Assembly: GCF_042652185.1 (NCBI RefSeq)
Contig: NZ_JBHSIX010000016.1
Strand: one strand, 5' to 3'
DNA length: 64,000 bases
Source of the DNA: Actinacidiphila fildesensis
GTDB lineage: Bacteria; Actinomycetota; Actinomycetes; Streptomycetales; Streptomycetaceae
Part shown: piece by piece, positions 42,314 to 50,359 of the stretch
Layout of the letters: every line of letters starts with the position of its first letter
Numbering within the stretch: the first letter of the stretch is position 1
The notes under the pieces: model-generated
What the model was told of the DNA's origin: nothing
The model's input: only the letters and a program-made list of their open reading frames with translations
Databases searched by the model: none
Program-made: the position numbers and the translations under genes

Positions 42314-43717
42314 CGGGGCCGCCGCGCCGAGCCGGGAGGCGTTGAGCGTCGCGGCGTTGCGGATCGGCTTGCCACTGCTGGTCCGCGGGAGCGCCGGTAG
42401 CACGTAGACGGCGCGAGGCCGCTTGTAACCTGCGAGTCGCTGTCTCAGATACGCCTCGATCCCGGCCGCACCGGTGCCTCCGCCGTCCAGTGCCACGAAC
42501 GCCTGGATCGCACCGTCGTGGACGACCACGGCCTCGGTCACGCCGGGCGCACCGGCCAGTGTCTGTTCGACCTCGTTGAGGTCGACCTTGAGCCCGCCGA
42601 CCGACACCTGGGAGTCGAGTCTGCCGAGGACGGTCACCCGTCCCGTGGACGTGTCGACCGTCCCGGCGTCCCGGGTGTGCAGCCAGCCGTCCGACCACCG
42701 GCTCGGGTCGGGGTCGCCGAGATAGGGCGACGCCGGCTGTCGCAGCATCAGTTCACCGTTCTCGACGCGGAGTTCATGACCGGGTGCGGGCAGCAGTGCC
42801 GGACGGTGCTCACCGAGGACGTCGACGGCCATCACTCCGGCCTCGGTCATCCCGTACATCGTGCCGATGCGTACCCCGTACCGCTGCGCGAAGGAGTTCC
42901 ACAGCGCGTCGCCGACCAACTCGCCGCCGGTGATGACGCGTCGGAACAGCGGCAACGCGGGCGGGTCGGCGACCCGGGCGAGCAGGTCTACCTGGGAGGG
43001 CACCCCGATGAGCACGGTGGGTGCGGTCGCCTCGACGAGGGTGCGCAGGATGCCGTCCTTGCCGGTGTGCCGGGGTATGACCATCTCGGCGCCGGTGTGC
43101 AGACTGTTGAGGAGGCCACCGACCAGGCCGAGCACGTTGGTCATCGACGCGAGCATCACCACCTGGTGGCCGGCGCCCGGGAAACCGTCGATCCGGGTGT
43201 AGCGCTCGACCTCGGCCACCAGGTCCGCGGCCGTGCGGCCGATGACCTTGGAGGGACCGGTGGAGCCCGAGCTGAACTGGATGAGCGCGTGCCCGGTCCC
43301 GGGCGCACGGCCGCCCTCCAGCGGCCTGATCACGCTGCGGGTGTCCTGGAAGCCGCGCATCATGCCGGTGGCCGGTTCGGCCGGCTCCACGATGAACTGC
43401 GGAGCCAGCCGCTCGACACAGGAATTCACTTCGAATTCGGTGAACCGGTGGTCCACCAGAATCGCCTGCGCACCGCATTTCCAGACGGCCAGCACATGGG
43501 CGATGTATTCAAGCGAAGGAGGCAGATGAACAGCGACGGAACCCCCGGTGTGCAGCCCGGAGTCCCGCAATTGCTGCTGCCGTTCCGACACCAGCTTCCG
43601 CAGCCGGCCACGATCGATGGATTCTCCGAGCCGGAGCACCGGCTCATCGGCCGGACCGGCGAGAAACAGCTCGTCAACGTCCACGCGGACTTCCCATTCA
43701 CCTGACTGGACAGCCAC
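42308..43717 (-). CDS. Stand-alone adenylation (AMP-binding) enzyme
   Basis: This 469-aa adenylate-forming enzyme is somewhat short for the family. It has IQFSSGSTGPSK (A3), GTMYGMTEAGVM (A5), WLHTRDAGTVD (A7), GRLDSQVSVGGLKVDLNEVE (A8) and LPRTSSGKPIRNA (A10). No thiolation or condensation domain is attached, so it acts in trans, either on the ACP or as a CoA or amide ligase. The gene lies 101 bp downstream of the aminotransferase gene, so an arylglycine is a possible substrate. It is the second such enzyme in the cluster. Confidence 0.85.
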   Translation of the reverse strand: MAVQSGEWEVRVDVDELFLAGPADEPVLRLGESIDRGRLRKLVSERQQQLRDSGLHTGGSVAVHLPPSLEYIAHVLAVWKCGAQAILVDHRFTEFEVNSCVERLAPQFIVEPAEPATGMMRGFQDTRSVIRPLEGGRAPGTGHALIQFSSGSTGPSKVIGRTAADLVAEVERYTRIDGFPGAGHQVVMLASMTNVLGLVGGLLNSLHTGAEMVIPRHTGKDGILRTLVEATAPTVLIGVPSQVDLLARVADPPALPLFRRVITGGELVGDALWNSFAQRYGVRIGTMYGMTEAGVMAVDVLGEHRPALLPAPGHELRVENGELMLRQPASPYLGDPDPSRWSDGWLHTRDAGTVDTSTGRVTVLGRLDSQVSVGGLKVDLNEVEQTLAGAPGVTEAVVVHDGAIQAFVALDGGGTGAAGIEAYLRQRLAGYKRPRAVYVLPALPRTSSGKPIRNAATLNASRLGAAAPS

Positions 43718-43818
43718 CTGATGCGGTCGCCTCAGGACGCTTCAAGCTTCGCTCAAGCGGTTCCGGCAGTCCATGCGTTACAGCTGCGGTTGCCGGAGCA
43801 GTACCGGCAGAATTCCCC

Positions 43819-45186
43819 TCAGCCGACGGCGGAAATGCTGGTCGCCACCGAGTGGTGAACAGCCGTGGATTCCGACTCCGCGACGAATTCGGCGAATCGC
43901 CGAACGCCCTCGTCGACAAGCTCGGGTGGCACCGCGCTGCACGACAGCCGCAGCCTGCGCACACCGCCACCGCCGATGTAGAACGGGCTCATGGGCGTCC
44001 ACAGCACCTGGTGCCGCCCCGCGGACCGCTCAAGGGCCCGCTCGTCCGCGTCGAAGGGCACGGACAGCACCACGAAGAAACCGCCCTCGGGCCGGTTCCA
44101 GTCGATGCCCCGTGCGGTGCGCTCCGGTTCGGGGAAGTGCCGGTCGAGCGCGTCGAGCAGCCGCGCCATGTTCTCCCGGTAGAAGGCGGCCGCGGCCAGC
44201 GACGCCGTCCGCATCCGGTACCCGTGCCGCACCAGGAGCCCGCCGATCACAGCCTGGCTGAGCGCCGGGGTGTTGACGGTCGTCATACTCTTGACCTTCG
44301 CGAGCTGGTCGGCGAGCAGCGTGCTCCCGCCGGGTCCCTCGACGCGCTGGTCGGCGACGACATAGCCGACCCTGGCCCCGGGGAACCCGGTCTTGGCCAG
44401 CGAGCCGAGGTAGATCACCCGGCGGTCGGTGTCCAGCGCCTTGAGGGTGGGCCGGGTGCTCTCCGCGTCGGCCCGGAACATCCCGTACGGATTGTCCTCC
44501 AGGACCAGCAGCCCCTCCTCCCCCGCCGCCGCCAGGAGTTCCCGGCGGGCCCGCACGGTCATGCAGACGCCGGACGGGTTGGCGAAGTCCGGCACGAGGT
44601 ACAGGGCGCGCGGCCGCAGCCCCTGCGCGCGGGCCCGGCGGGCCGCGTCCACCACGTCGGCGGCGTCGATCCCGTGCTCGCCCTCCGGGACCGGGAAGAG
44701 CGGGATGTCGAGCAGCCGGGCCGCACCGCTGATGCCGACGTAGCAAGGCGAGGGCGCGAGCAGCACGTCGTCCGGCCCGGCGCACAGGGCCCGCAGCACC
44801 AGCAGCATCCCTTCCTGGGCTCCGACGGTCACCACGATCGCCTCGGGCGGGACGTCGATGCCCTCGTCCTCGGCGAGCGAGCGCGCGATCGGCTCCCGGA
44901 TGATGCCCGCGGTGGGCCCGTACTGCATGAGCAGAGTGTTGATCTGCGGCTCGCTGAGTCCCCGGTCCCGTCGCAGATGGTCGGTATAGGCGGTGAGGCA
45001 GTCGGTGATGACGCCGGGGTCGAGCAGCGGGTCGTAGGGGCGGCCCGGCGCGAACGAGATGGCCTCGGGGTAGCGCGAGACCACCTCGTTGAGGAAGTTC
45101 ATCGCGTCGAGCACCGGGTCGCGGAGCGAACCGTGCAGATCCTCGATCCGCAGCGCGGTGTCTCCGGCGGGAGTCGGCGAGGTCAT
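43819..45186 (-). CDS. PLP-dependent aminotransferase, HpgT-like
   Basis: This 455-aa fold-type I aminotransferase shows SFAPGRPYDPLLDPG, TVGAQEGMLLVLRAL, YLVPDFANPSGVCM (Asn-Pro of the PLP site), LEDNPYGMFR, LGSLAKTGFPGARVGYV with the Schiff-base Lys, and a C-terminal RRLRLSCSAV with the carboxylate-binding Arg. With HmaS and Hmo in the same cluster, it most probably aminates 4-hydroxybenzoylformate to 4-hydroxyphenylglycine, as HpgT does. The start ATG overlaps the esterase stop (ATGA at 45183-45186). Confidence 0.85.
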   Translation of the reverse strand: MTSPTPAGDTALRIEDLHGSLRDPVLDAMNFLNEVVSRYPEAISFAPGRPYDPLLDPGVITDCLTAYTDHLRRDRGLSEPQINTLLMQYGPTAGIIREPIARSLAEDEGIDVPPEAIVVTVGAQEGMLLVLRALCAGPDDVLLAPSPCYVGISGAARLLDIPLFPVPEGEHGIDAADVVDAARRARAQGLRPRALYLVPDFANPSGVCMTVRARRELLAAAGEEGLLVLEDNPYGMFRADAESTRPTLKALDTDRRVIYLGSLAKTGFPGARVGYVVADQRVEGPGGSTLLADQLAKVKSMTTVNTPALSQAVIGGLLVRHGYRMRTASLAAAAFYRENMARLLDALDRHFPEPERTARGIDWNRPEGGFFVVLSVPFDADERALERSAGRHQVLWTPMSPFYIGGGGVRRLRLSCSAVPPELVDEGVRRFAEFVAESESTAVHHSVATSISAVG

Positions 45187-46130
45187 ACGCGCACCTCCGC
45201 GAGCCGCTCGGCCAGGAACGCGGCCGCCTCGTCCTGGGCGGTGGTGGCGGCATCCAACTCCCCCGGCATCGCGAAGAATCCATGGATCATGCCGTCGTAC
45301 CGGCTCAGCGCCACCGGCACCCCGGCGGCGGCGAGGCATTCTGCGTACTGCTCGCCCTCGTCCCGCAGCGGGTCGTACTCCGCCGTGATCACCAGCGCGG
45401 GCGGCAGCCCGCCGAGGTCCCCGGCGCGCAGCGGTGACGCGTACGGGTCCGCACCGTGCGCCGGATCGGCCAGGTAGTGCCGCCAGTACCAGTCCACCGA
45501 ACGGTGGTTGAAGAACACCGTGTCCTGGTTCTCGCGCCGCGACGCGGTGTCGGCGAGATGGTCGGTGTTGGGGTACACCAGCAACTGGGCGGCGATCGGC
45601 GGGCCTCCGTGGTCGCGCAGGTGCAGCGCCAGGGCGGCGGCGAGGTTGGCGCCCGCGCTGTCACCGCCCAGCGCGAGCCGCGAACCGTCGCCGCCGTGCG
45701 CGTCGGCGTGCCCGGTGATCCATTCGACGGCGGCCCGGCAGTCGTACAGCGCGGCGGGGAACTTGTGCTCCGGGGCGAGCCGGTAGCCCACCGTCACCAC
45801 GACGCACCCTGCCGCGTTGGCGAGCCTGCGGCAGATCGCGTCACAGGTGTCGAGCGTGCCGAGGGTCCAGCCGCCGCCGAAGAAGTAGCAGAGCACGGGG
45901 AGCGGGCGGCCGTCGGACTCCGGCCGGTACACCCGGACGGGCAGCAGCCCGCCGGGCCCCGGGATCTCGGCGTCGAGGACGCTCCCGACGGGCTCCGGGA
46001 CCCCGCCGGCGGACCGGGCGGCGGCCAGGTCGGCCGCACGCGCTTCGGCGAGATCCAGTGTGTACAGGGGCCGGGTCCCGGCGGCGACGAGGCGCGCGCG
46101 CAGGGTCTCCACTTGGGGATGGAGCGACAC
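45183..46130 (-). CDS. Alpha/beta hydrolase, hormone-sensitive-lipase-type esterase
   Basis: This 315-aa esterase has GDSAGANLAAAL (nucleophile Ser), EYDPLRDEG (Asp) and GMIHGFFAMPG (His). The oxyanion motif reads CYFFGGGWTLG, with Phe in place of the usual His before GGG. GTG at 46130 follows AGGAGGGC. It is the first gene of the minus-strand operon that continues with the aminotransferase and adenylation enzyme. It may hydrolyse an ester or thioester intermediate or release product; the substrate is unknown. Confidence 0.85.
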   Translation of the reverse strand: MSLHPQVETLRARLVAAGTRPLYTLDLAEARAADLAAARSAGGVPEPVGSVLDAEIPGPGGLLPVRVYRPESDGRPLPVLCYFFGGGWTLGTLDTCDAICRRLANAAGCVVVTVGYRLAPEHKFPAALYDCRAAVEWITGHADAHGGDGSRLALGGDSAGANLAAALALHLRDHGGPPIAAQLLVYPNTDHLADTASRRENQDTVFFNHRSVDWYWRHYLADPAHGADPYASPLRAGDLGGLPPALVITAEYDPLRDEGEQYAECLAAAGVPVALSRYDGMIHGFFAMPGELDAATTAQDEAAAFLAERLAEVRV

Positions 46131-46293
46131 ATGCCCTCCTGAAGGAGCGGACGAGACGGATGAGCGAGCGGACGGTGGTCCCGCGGAAAGCCGCTCTCCA
46201 GCACACCCGTTCACCACGGGTGGTGTCCACGCGTCCGGTCGGCGCTTTGGCAGCAGTTTCCGCCGCCGCCCGCAGCGCTGGGGACCGGGAACG

Positions 46294-46308
46294 CGGTGAA
46301 GTGACGTG
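46294..46308. promoter_or_regulatory. GACGTGA-type motif upstream of the esterase-aminotransferase operon
   Basis: TGAAGTGACGTGACC here equals 31772-31786. It is about 165 bp upstream of the esterase start, in the 262-bp spacer before the plus-strand hypothetical gene. No other clear element was found in this spacer. Confidence 0.4.
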
Positions 46309-46392
46309 ACCAGTCCGTTTGTTCCTCGCACGCGAAGTGCTCCCGCCGGCTCCGCACGCCGGGGTACGGTGCGGTCGGGGGACGGGGGCGCG

Positions 46393-46983
46393 ATGGCATC
46401 GACGCACTGGCTGACACCGCGGATCGCGGCGGCGCTGAGCCGCCCGCGGTTCCGGGCCCGCCGCCACGGCCGGCCTCCCAGCGCGCCGCTCGACGTCCCT
46501 GACGCCACCGACTCGCCGTCACACGACCCGGCCCCGCCGGAACCGGAACCGCACGACGCGATCCCTCCCGCCCCGGACCTCCTCGAGAGGGACGCTCGGC
46601 TGTTTCCTGCCGCGGAACCCTTCGGCGGTGCCGTCCGGGACGCGCTCGGCCCGGTGCTGTTCGACGACGGGGTCATCGAACTCCTCGCGCACTGCGGCAC
46701 CGCCAGGAAGGTCCGCCCCACGGAGGACTGGCTGCGCGAGACCCGGTATCTGCTGACCGGGGCGCCCACCGGACCGCGTGCGCTCGCCGGGATGCTGGAG
46801 GCCGCGTGCACTGTGCCGGAGCACGACGCCGTCGGACCCCTGCTCACCGGAGTGGCCTGGGCGGCCTGCACATCGGGCGACCCCGTCGCGGTCCTGGCCC
46901 TCGGGACGGCGGTGCGCCGGCGGAGCCGGCCGTCGCGCCGCCAGCCGCGCTGGGTGCGCGCCGGCCTGCGGTCCGGTGGGTGA
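46393..46983 (+). CDS. Hypothetical protein
   Basis: This 196-aa protein is not recognised. It has a basic N-terminus (LTPRIAAALSRPRFRARRHG), a Pro/Asp-rich middle, and a C-terminal helical part (LLAHCGTARKVRPTEDWLRE, ALAGMLEAACTVPEHDAVG). The codon bias fits a real gene. The ATG at 46393 is chosen over an in-frame GTG at 46306 because the intervening codons look non-coding. It stands alone at the right border of the cluster. Confidence 0.5.
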   Translation: MASTHWLTPRIAAALSRPRFRARRHGRPPSAPLDVPDATDSPSHDPAPPEPEPHDAIPPAPDLLERDARLFPAAEPFGGAVRDALGPVLFDDGVIELLAHCGTARKVRPTEDWLRETRYLLTGAPTGPRALAGMLEAACTVPEHDAVGPLLTGVAWAACTSGDPVAVLALGTAVRRRSRPSRRQPRWVRAGLRSGG

Positions 46984-47041
46984 CGGGGGGGGCGCGCGGG
47001 ACGGTGGGCGGTGCGACGCATCGGGTACGCCCGGGGGTGGC

Positions 47042-47470
47042 TCAGCCGCCGTGCCCCGCGTGCTCCGGTGCCGCCTGGATCGTTCCGCCGAGCGTCGCAC
47101 GCAGGCCCTTCAGGGCCTCCTGGGACTGGGCCGTGACGATCCAGCGGGTCCCGACGAGGTAGATGCCGCCGTACGCCTGGGCCTCGGTCAGCCAGTCGCG
47201 CTGGCCGGTTTCCGCGGCGAAGGTGAGCATGCGGAACTCGCCCTGCCCGGTGCGGCACGAACCCTGTCGCAGTTCCGTCGCGACCACGCTGATTTCGGCC
47301 TTGCAGCCGAGAACAGCGGCGATCTGCTGTATCGAAGCGGGGCCGGCGACCGCCGGTACGGTGGTGGGAACTGCTGCCGCCGTGCTTTTCGTGTGCGCAT
47401 TCCCGGCGCAGCCGCTCAGCAGGACCACACACAGCGCCGCGACGACACGTCCCAGTCGCAAATTCGGCAC
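47042..47470 (-). CDS. Small lipoprotein of unknown function
   Basis: This 142-aa protein has a lipoprotein signal peptide (RLGRVVAALCVVLLSGCAG, lipobox LSGC). The mature part has two further Cys (LGCKAEISVV and QGSCRTGQGEF) that may form a disulphide, and no named domain. The start is the GTG at 47470, with GGGG upstream; a longer in-frame extension is non-coding. It lies downstream of, and in the same direction as, the COG4315-like lipoprotein, behind a strong hairpin. Confidence 0.72.
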   Translation of the reverse strand: MPNLRLGRVVAALCVVLLSGCAGNAHTKSTAAAVPTTVPAVAGPASIQQIAAVLGCKAEISVVATELRQGSCRTGQGEFRMLTFAAETGQRDWLTEAQAYGGIYLVGTRWIVTAQSQEALKGLRATLGGTIQAAPEHAGHGG

Positions 47471-47530
47471 ATCAACCCCATTGATTCGGTCGGAATTACG
47501 GAATTCCGTCGTTCCGCGACTCTGCTTCTT

Positions 47531-47563
47531 CTCCCCGTGCGGGGCGGGTGCCCGCACGGGGAG
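47531..47563. terminator. Hairpin terminator after the COG4315-like lipoprotein gene
   Basis: A perfect 13-bp stem (CTCCCCGTGCGGG at 47531-47543 with CCCGCACGGGGAG at 47551-47563) and 7-nt loop lie about 60 bp past the stop of the minus-strand gene at 47625. Confidence 0.75.
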
Positions 47564-47624
47564 GCCGGGGCCCGGTGGCCGGGCCCGGTCCTCCCCGTGC
47601 GGATGGGCGCCGGGGAGGACGGTG

Positions 47625-48617
47625 CTAGGAACCCGCGCCGGCCTTCTTGCCACCCTGGGTGACCGCGAACCACAGACCCATCTTGCCCTGGCCGTTGATG
47701 TCACCGGGCTTCTCGTCCCCGGTGAACCAGTAGACGGGCCAGCAGTCGATGGCGAGCTGCTTCGTTCCGTCGGGCCGGGTGACGGTGCCGACCAGCTTGG
47801 ACGCCACTCCGCGCACCTTGGTCTTGTCGACGGGCTTGGCGGGCTTCCAGGTGTTCAGGCAGGCGTCGAGGCAGGCGAACTTCATCGGCCAGGCGCTGTC
47901 CTTGTTGAAGCGGTAGAGCGTCCGCATCTTGCCGTCGACGATGATCTTGCCCAGTTCGTCGTTGTCGGTGACCGACAGCTGCACGTCGCTGACCTGGCTC
48001 TGGGTCTGGCTGGGGCCGGGGGCGGGGGCAGCGGCCTGCTGTCCGGCCTTCTTGCCGTCGGGCGCCAGCGCGTTCCACGTACCGCCGACCCCGTGGCCCT
48101 TGGTGTCGCCGGCCTGGGTGTCCATGGCGTAGCGGTACACCGGCCAGCCCGCGAGGGTCAGTTGGCGGCTGCCGTCGGTCCTGATGACCTCACCCAGCAG
48201 CTCGGGCTTGATGCCCGCGGAGGCGGTGGCGTCGTCCGCCGGCACGGCGGGCCAGGTGATGGCGCAGGCGCCGTCACAGTTGGACTTGGGCGGCTGGGCG
48301 GTGTCCTTGTCGAACCGGTAGAGGGTGAACCCCTTGCTGTCGGTGACGATCGGCCCCAGCTTCCCGTCGCTGCGCACCGCCAGCTCCTTGGCCGGCTCGC
48401 CCTTCTTCGCGCCCGCCTGGGCGTCGGTGCCGTATCCGCCCGTACTGCTGGCACCGTAATCCGAGCCGTATCCGGTCCCGATGTCCTTGCTGTCTCCAGC
48501 GGGCTGGACATTGGTTCCCTGGGCGTTGTTGCCCTTTTCGCTGCTGCCGCATCCTGCCGTCAGCAGAAGTACCACGGTGGCCGCTCCAGCGAATGCCGCT
48601 CGACGCCTGTTTACCAT
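47625..48617 (-). CDS. Lipoprotein with two COG4315 secreted repeats (SCO0930-like)
   Basis: This 330-aa protein has a lipobox (LLLTAGCGSS), a Gly/Tyr/Gln linker, and two copies of the COG4315/PF03640 repeat: LYRFDKDTAQPPKSNCDGACAITWP and LYRFNKDSAWPMKFACLDACLNTWKP, each cut here to the part with the paired Cys. The repeats end in VYRYAMDTQAGDTKGHGVGG and VYWFTGDEKPGDINGQG. The family is widespread in actinobacterial envelopes and of unknown function; a redox or haem-related role is possible. ATG at 48617 follows AAGGAG. Redox-protein genes follow at 48878-51258. Confidence 0.85.
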   Translation of the reverse strand: MVNRRRAAFAGAATVVLLLTAGCGSSEKGNNAQGTNVQPAGDSKDIGTGYGSDYGASSTGGYGTDAQAGAKKGEPAKELAVRSDGKLGPIVTDSKGFTLYRFDKDTAQPPKSNCDGACAITWPAVPADDATASAGIKPELLGEVIRTDGSRQLTLAGWPVYRYAMDTQAGDTKGHGVGGTWNALAPDGKKAGQQAAAPAPGPSQTQSQVSDVQLSVTDNDELGKIIVDGKMRTLYRFNKDSAWPMKFACLDACLNTWKPAKPVDKTKVRGVASKLVGTVTRPDGTKQLAIDCWPVYWFTGDEKPGDINGQGKMGLWFAVTQGGKKAGAGS

Positions 48618-48826
48618 GACTGCTCCTTCGCATTCGGTCCGGCGGCTTCGCTCGCCGTTGCTCATGGATACGGGGAGACCCTGGTGGGTGTTCAGCCGAA
48701 TCAAAACTTGTCACATCAGAGCAAGAACCGAGAGATTCAACGCTGCGTAGACGCAGGGCATTTGCCCACGTGACGACGGGAATTGCCGTCGTGGGGCGGG
48801 CGGTCGAGCCCGCCCGCCGGACGGGT

Positions 48827-48881
48827 CTAGGGCGTGTGGCGAAAGTCCCGCCTGGCCCACGACGCCTGGCACGCGCCCTAG
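48827..48881. repeat. Short MITE-like palindrome with CTAG ends (55 bp)
   Basis: The element begins CTAGGGCGTGTGGC and ends CCTGGCACGCGCCCTAG. The outer 12 or so bases are inverted repeats, and an inner copy of the GGC-rich arm is also present. The CTAG at its right end supplies the TAG stop codon of the minus-strand NuoF-like gene. It resembles the element at 19275-19390 only in its CTAG ends. Confidence 0.55.
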
Positions 48882-50359
48882 TCCTGGATGCGCAGCGCGA
48901 GGGCGGGGCAGCGGCGTATCGCGCGCAGCGCCTTCGGGCGCAGCCGCCCGGGCAGTTCCATCGACGCCTTCTCCGGATAGCCGTCGGCGCCGAGCTGGAT
49001 GATCTCGGGGAGAACGTCCATGCAGAGCCCGTGCCCCTGGCAGCGCGTCCAGTCCACGAGCAGCCGCTCGGTGCTCTCTTCTGCGGCCGGCGCCGCGGCG
49101 GTCTCGTCGGCGCGCAGCGGGAGGGTCCCCAGGACCGGCCGGCCGCAGCCGCTGCCGAGCGCGTGGTCGTAGAACTCGTCCGGGAACGTGGCGAGCGCCG
49201 ACTCCACGAAGTTCGACGTCCCGTCGGGGTGGCTGCAGGCGCCGCGGCGCCTGACCGATTGCATACGGGCCTGGACGGCGTCGAGCGCGGCCTGGCCGCC
49301 TCCGCGGACGGCCAGTTCGAGGGTGTCGGCGAGCGCTGGCAGCCCCAGCACGCAGGGCCCGCACTGACCTGCGGATTCCCCGGCCATCCAACGGGTGACG
49401 CGCAGTACCTCACCGGCCGGGCAGGTGTCGTCGGGCAGCGGCAGCACCGCTCCGGCTCCGAGCACCGCGCCGAACGAGACCAGGGATTCGCGGGATATCT
49501 CCGCCGCCTTCGCGGAGTACGGGTCCAGCCACTTGCCGTGATAGCCGCCGACCAGCACACCCTGACCGGGGCCGAGCCCGCACAGTTCCAGGATGTACGA
49601 CAGCGGGACACCGGTCGGTGTCTCCATCACCGTGGCCCCGGCGACGGTCAGCAGCAGCGTGCCCGGCTCCGTCGGCAGGCCCACCGAGCGGTAGCCCAGT
49701 GCGCCGACCCGTGCCGCGAGGGCGAGCTGGGCGTATGTCTCGGTGTTGGACAGCAGGGTGGGCAGACCGCCCAGGCCCCGGTCGCTCGTCCGGATGGAGC
49801 GCCCCGAGGGCAGCGCGGGACCGCCGCTCAGCCCGCTGACGTGAGCGGAACTCTCGCCCGTCACGAAACGCTCGGGGAGCAGCGTCACCCGGAGCTTGAG
49901 GCCGACCGGGCCGCGTTCGTAGATGGCGTCCCGAACGGACTGCTCGACGTCGGTCCTGGTCACCCCGACGACGACCTCCTCGGCGTTCAGCGCCGCGGCG
50001 GCCAGCAGTGCTCCGTCGATCACCAGATGCGGGGAGTGCAGCAGCAGCGCCGTGTCCTTGAGGCAGCTGGGCTCGCCCTCGCTGCCGTTGACGACGACGG
50101 CCGTACGGCCGTCCCGGCTCTCGGCCGCCCGGGTCACCGACTTCAGTTTCCGGGCGAACGGGAAGCCCGCTCCCCCGCGGCCGCGCAGGTCGATGTCCTC
50201 GGCGAGCGCCAGCAGTTCCTCCGGCCGCAGCCGGGGCAGCGAGCCGTGCACGGCCAGATGGGTGACACGGTCCAGCCGCGGCACCTCGTCCAGTCCGGCG
50301 AGCACCCGGGGCGGTCCGACACAACCGATGGCCGGGCGGGGGCCGTTCACGGCCGCCAT
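48878..50359 (-). CDS. NuoF-like flavoprotein fused to a C-terminal ferredoxin
   Basis: This 493-aa protein resembles the 51-kDa NADH-binding subunit of complex I. LRGRGGAGFPFARKL is the NADH/FMN site, VVNGSEGEPSCLKD follows, and SAGQCGPCVLG with RRGACSHPDG forms the 4Fe-4S ligands. The last 75 residues are a short ferredoxin (TRCQGHGLCMDVLPEIIQL...RRCPALALRI) with three Cys, suggesting a 3Fe-4S or 4Fe-4S cluster. It probably passes electrons from NAD(P)H to the adjacent membrane protein, whose gene overlaps its start by 13 bp. The TAG stop is contributed by a CTAG-ended repeat. It is not part of a nuo operon. Confidence 0.85.
   Translation of the reverse strand: MAAVNGPRPAIGCVGPPRVLAGLDEVPRLDRVTHLAVHGSLPRLRPEELLALAEDIDLRGRGGAGFPFARKLKSVTRAAESRDGRTAVVVNGSEGEPSCLKDTALLLHSPHLVIDGALLAAAALNAEEVVVGVTRTDVEQSVRDAIYERGPVGLKLRVTLLPERFVTGESSAHVSGLSGGPALPSGRSIRTSDRGLGGLPTLLSNTETYAQLALAARVGALGYRSVGLPTEPGTLLLTVAGATVMETPTGVPLSYILELCGLGPGQGVLVGGYHGKWLDPYSAKAAEISRESLVSFGAVLGAGAVLPLPDDTCPAGEVLRVTRWMAGESAGQCGPCVLGLPALADTLELAVRGGGQAALDAVQARMQSVRRRGACSHPDGTSNFVESALATFPDEFYDHALGSGCGRPVLGTLPLRADETAAAPAAEESTERLLVDWTRCQGHGLCMDVLPEIIQLGADGYPEKASMELPGRLRPKALRAIRRCPALALRIQD

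Noticed and set aside
42308..43717. Part of an NRPS module.
   Set aside because: No condensation, thiolation or thioesterase sequence is attached or nearby. The protein ends right after the A10 motif.
43718..43818. Possible promoter or small gene between the aminotransferase and adenylation genes.
   Set aside because: I found no clear -35/-10 pair, hairpin or reading frame in these 101 bp.
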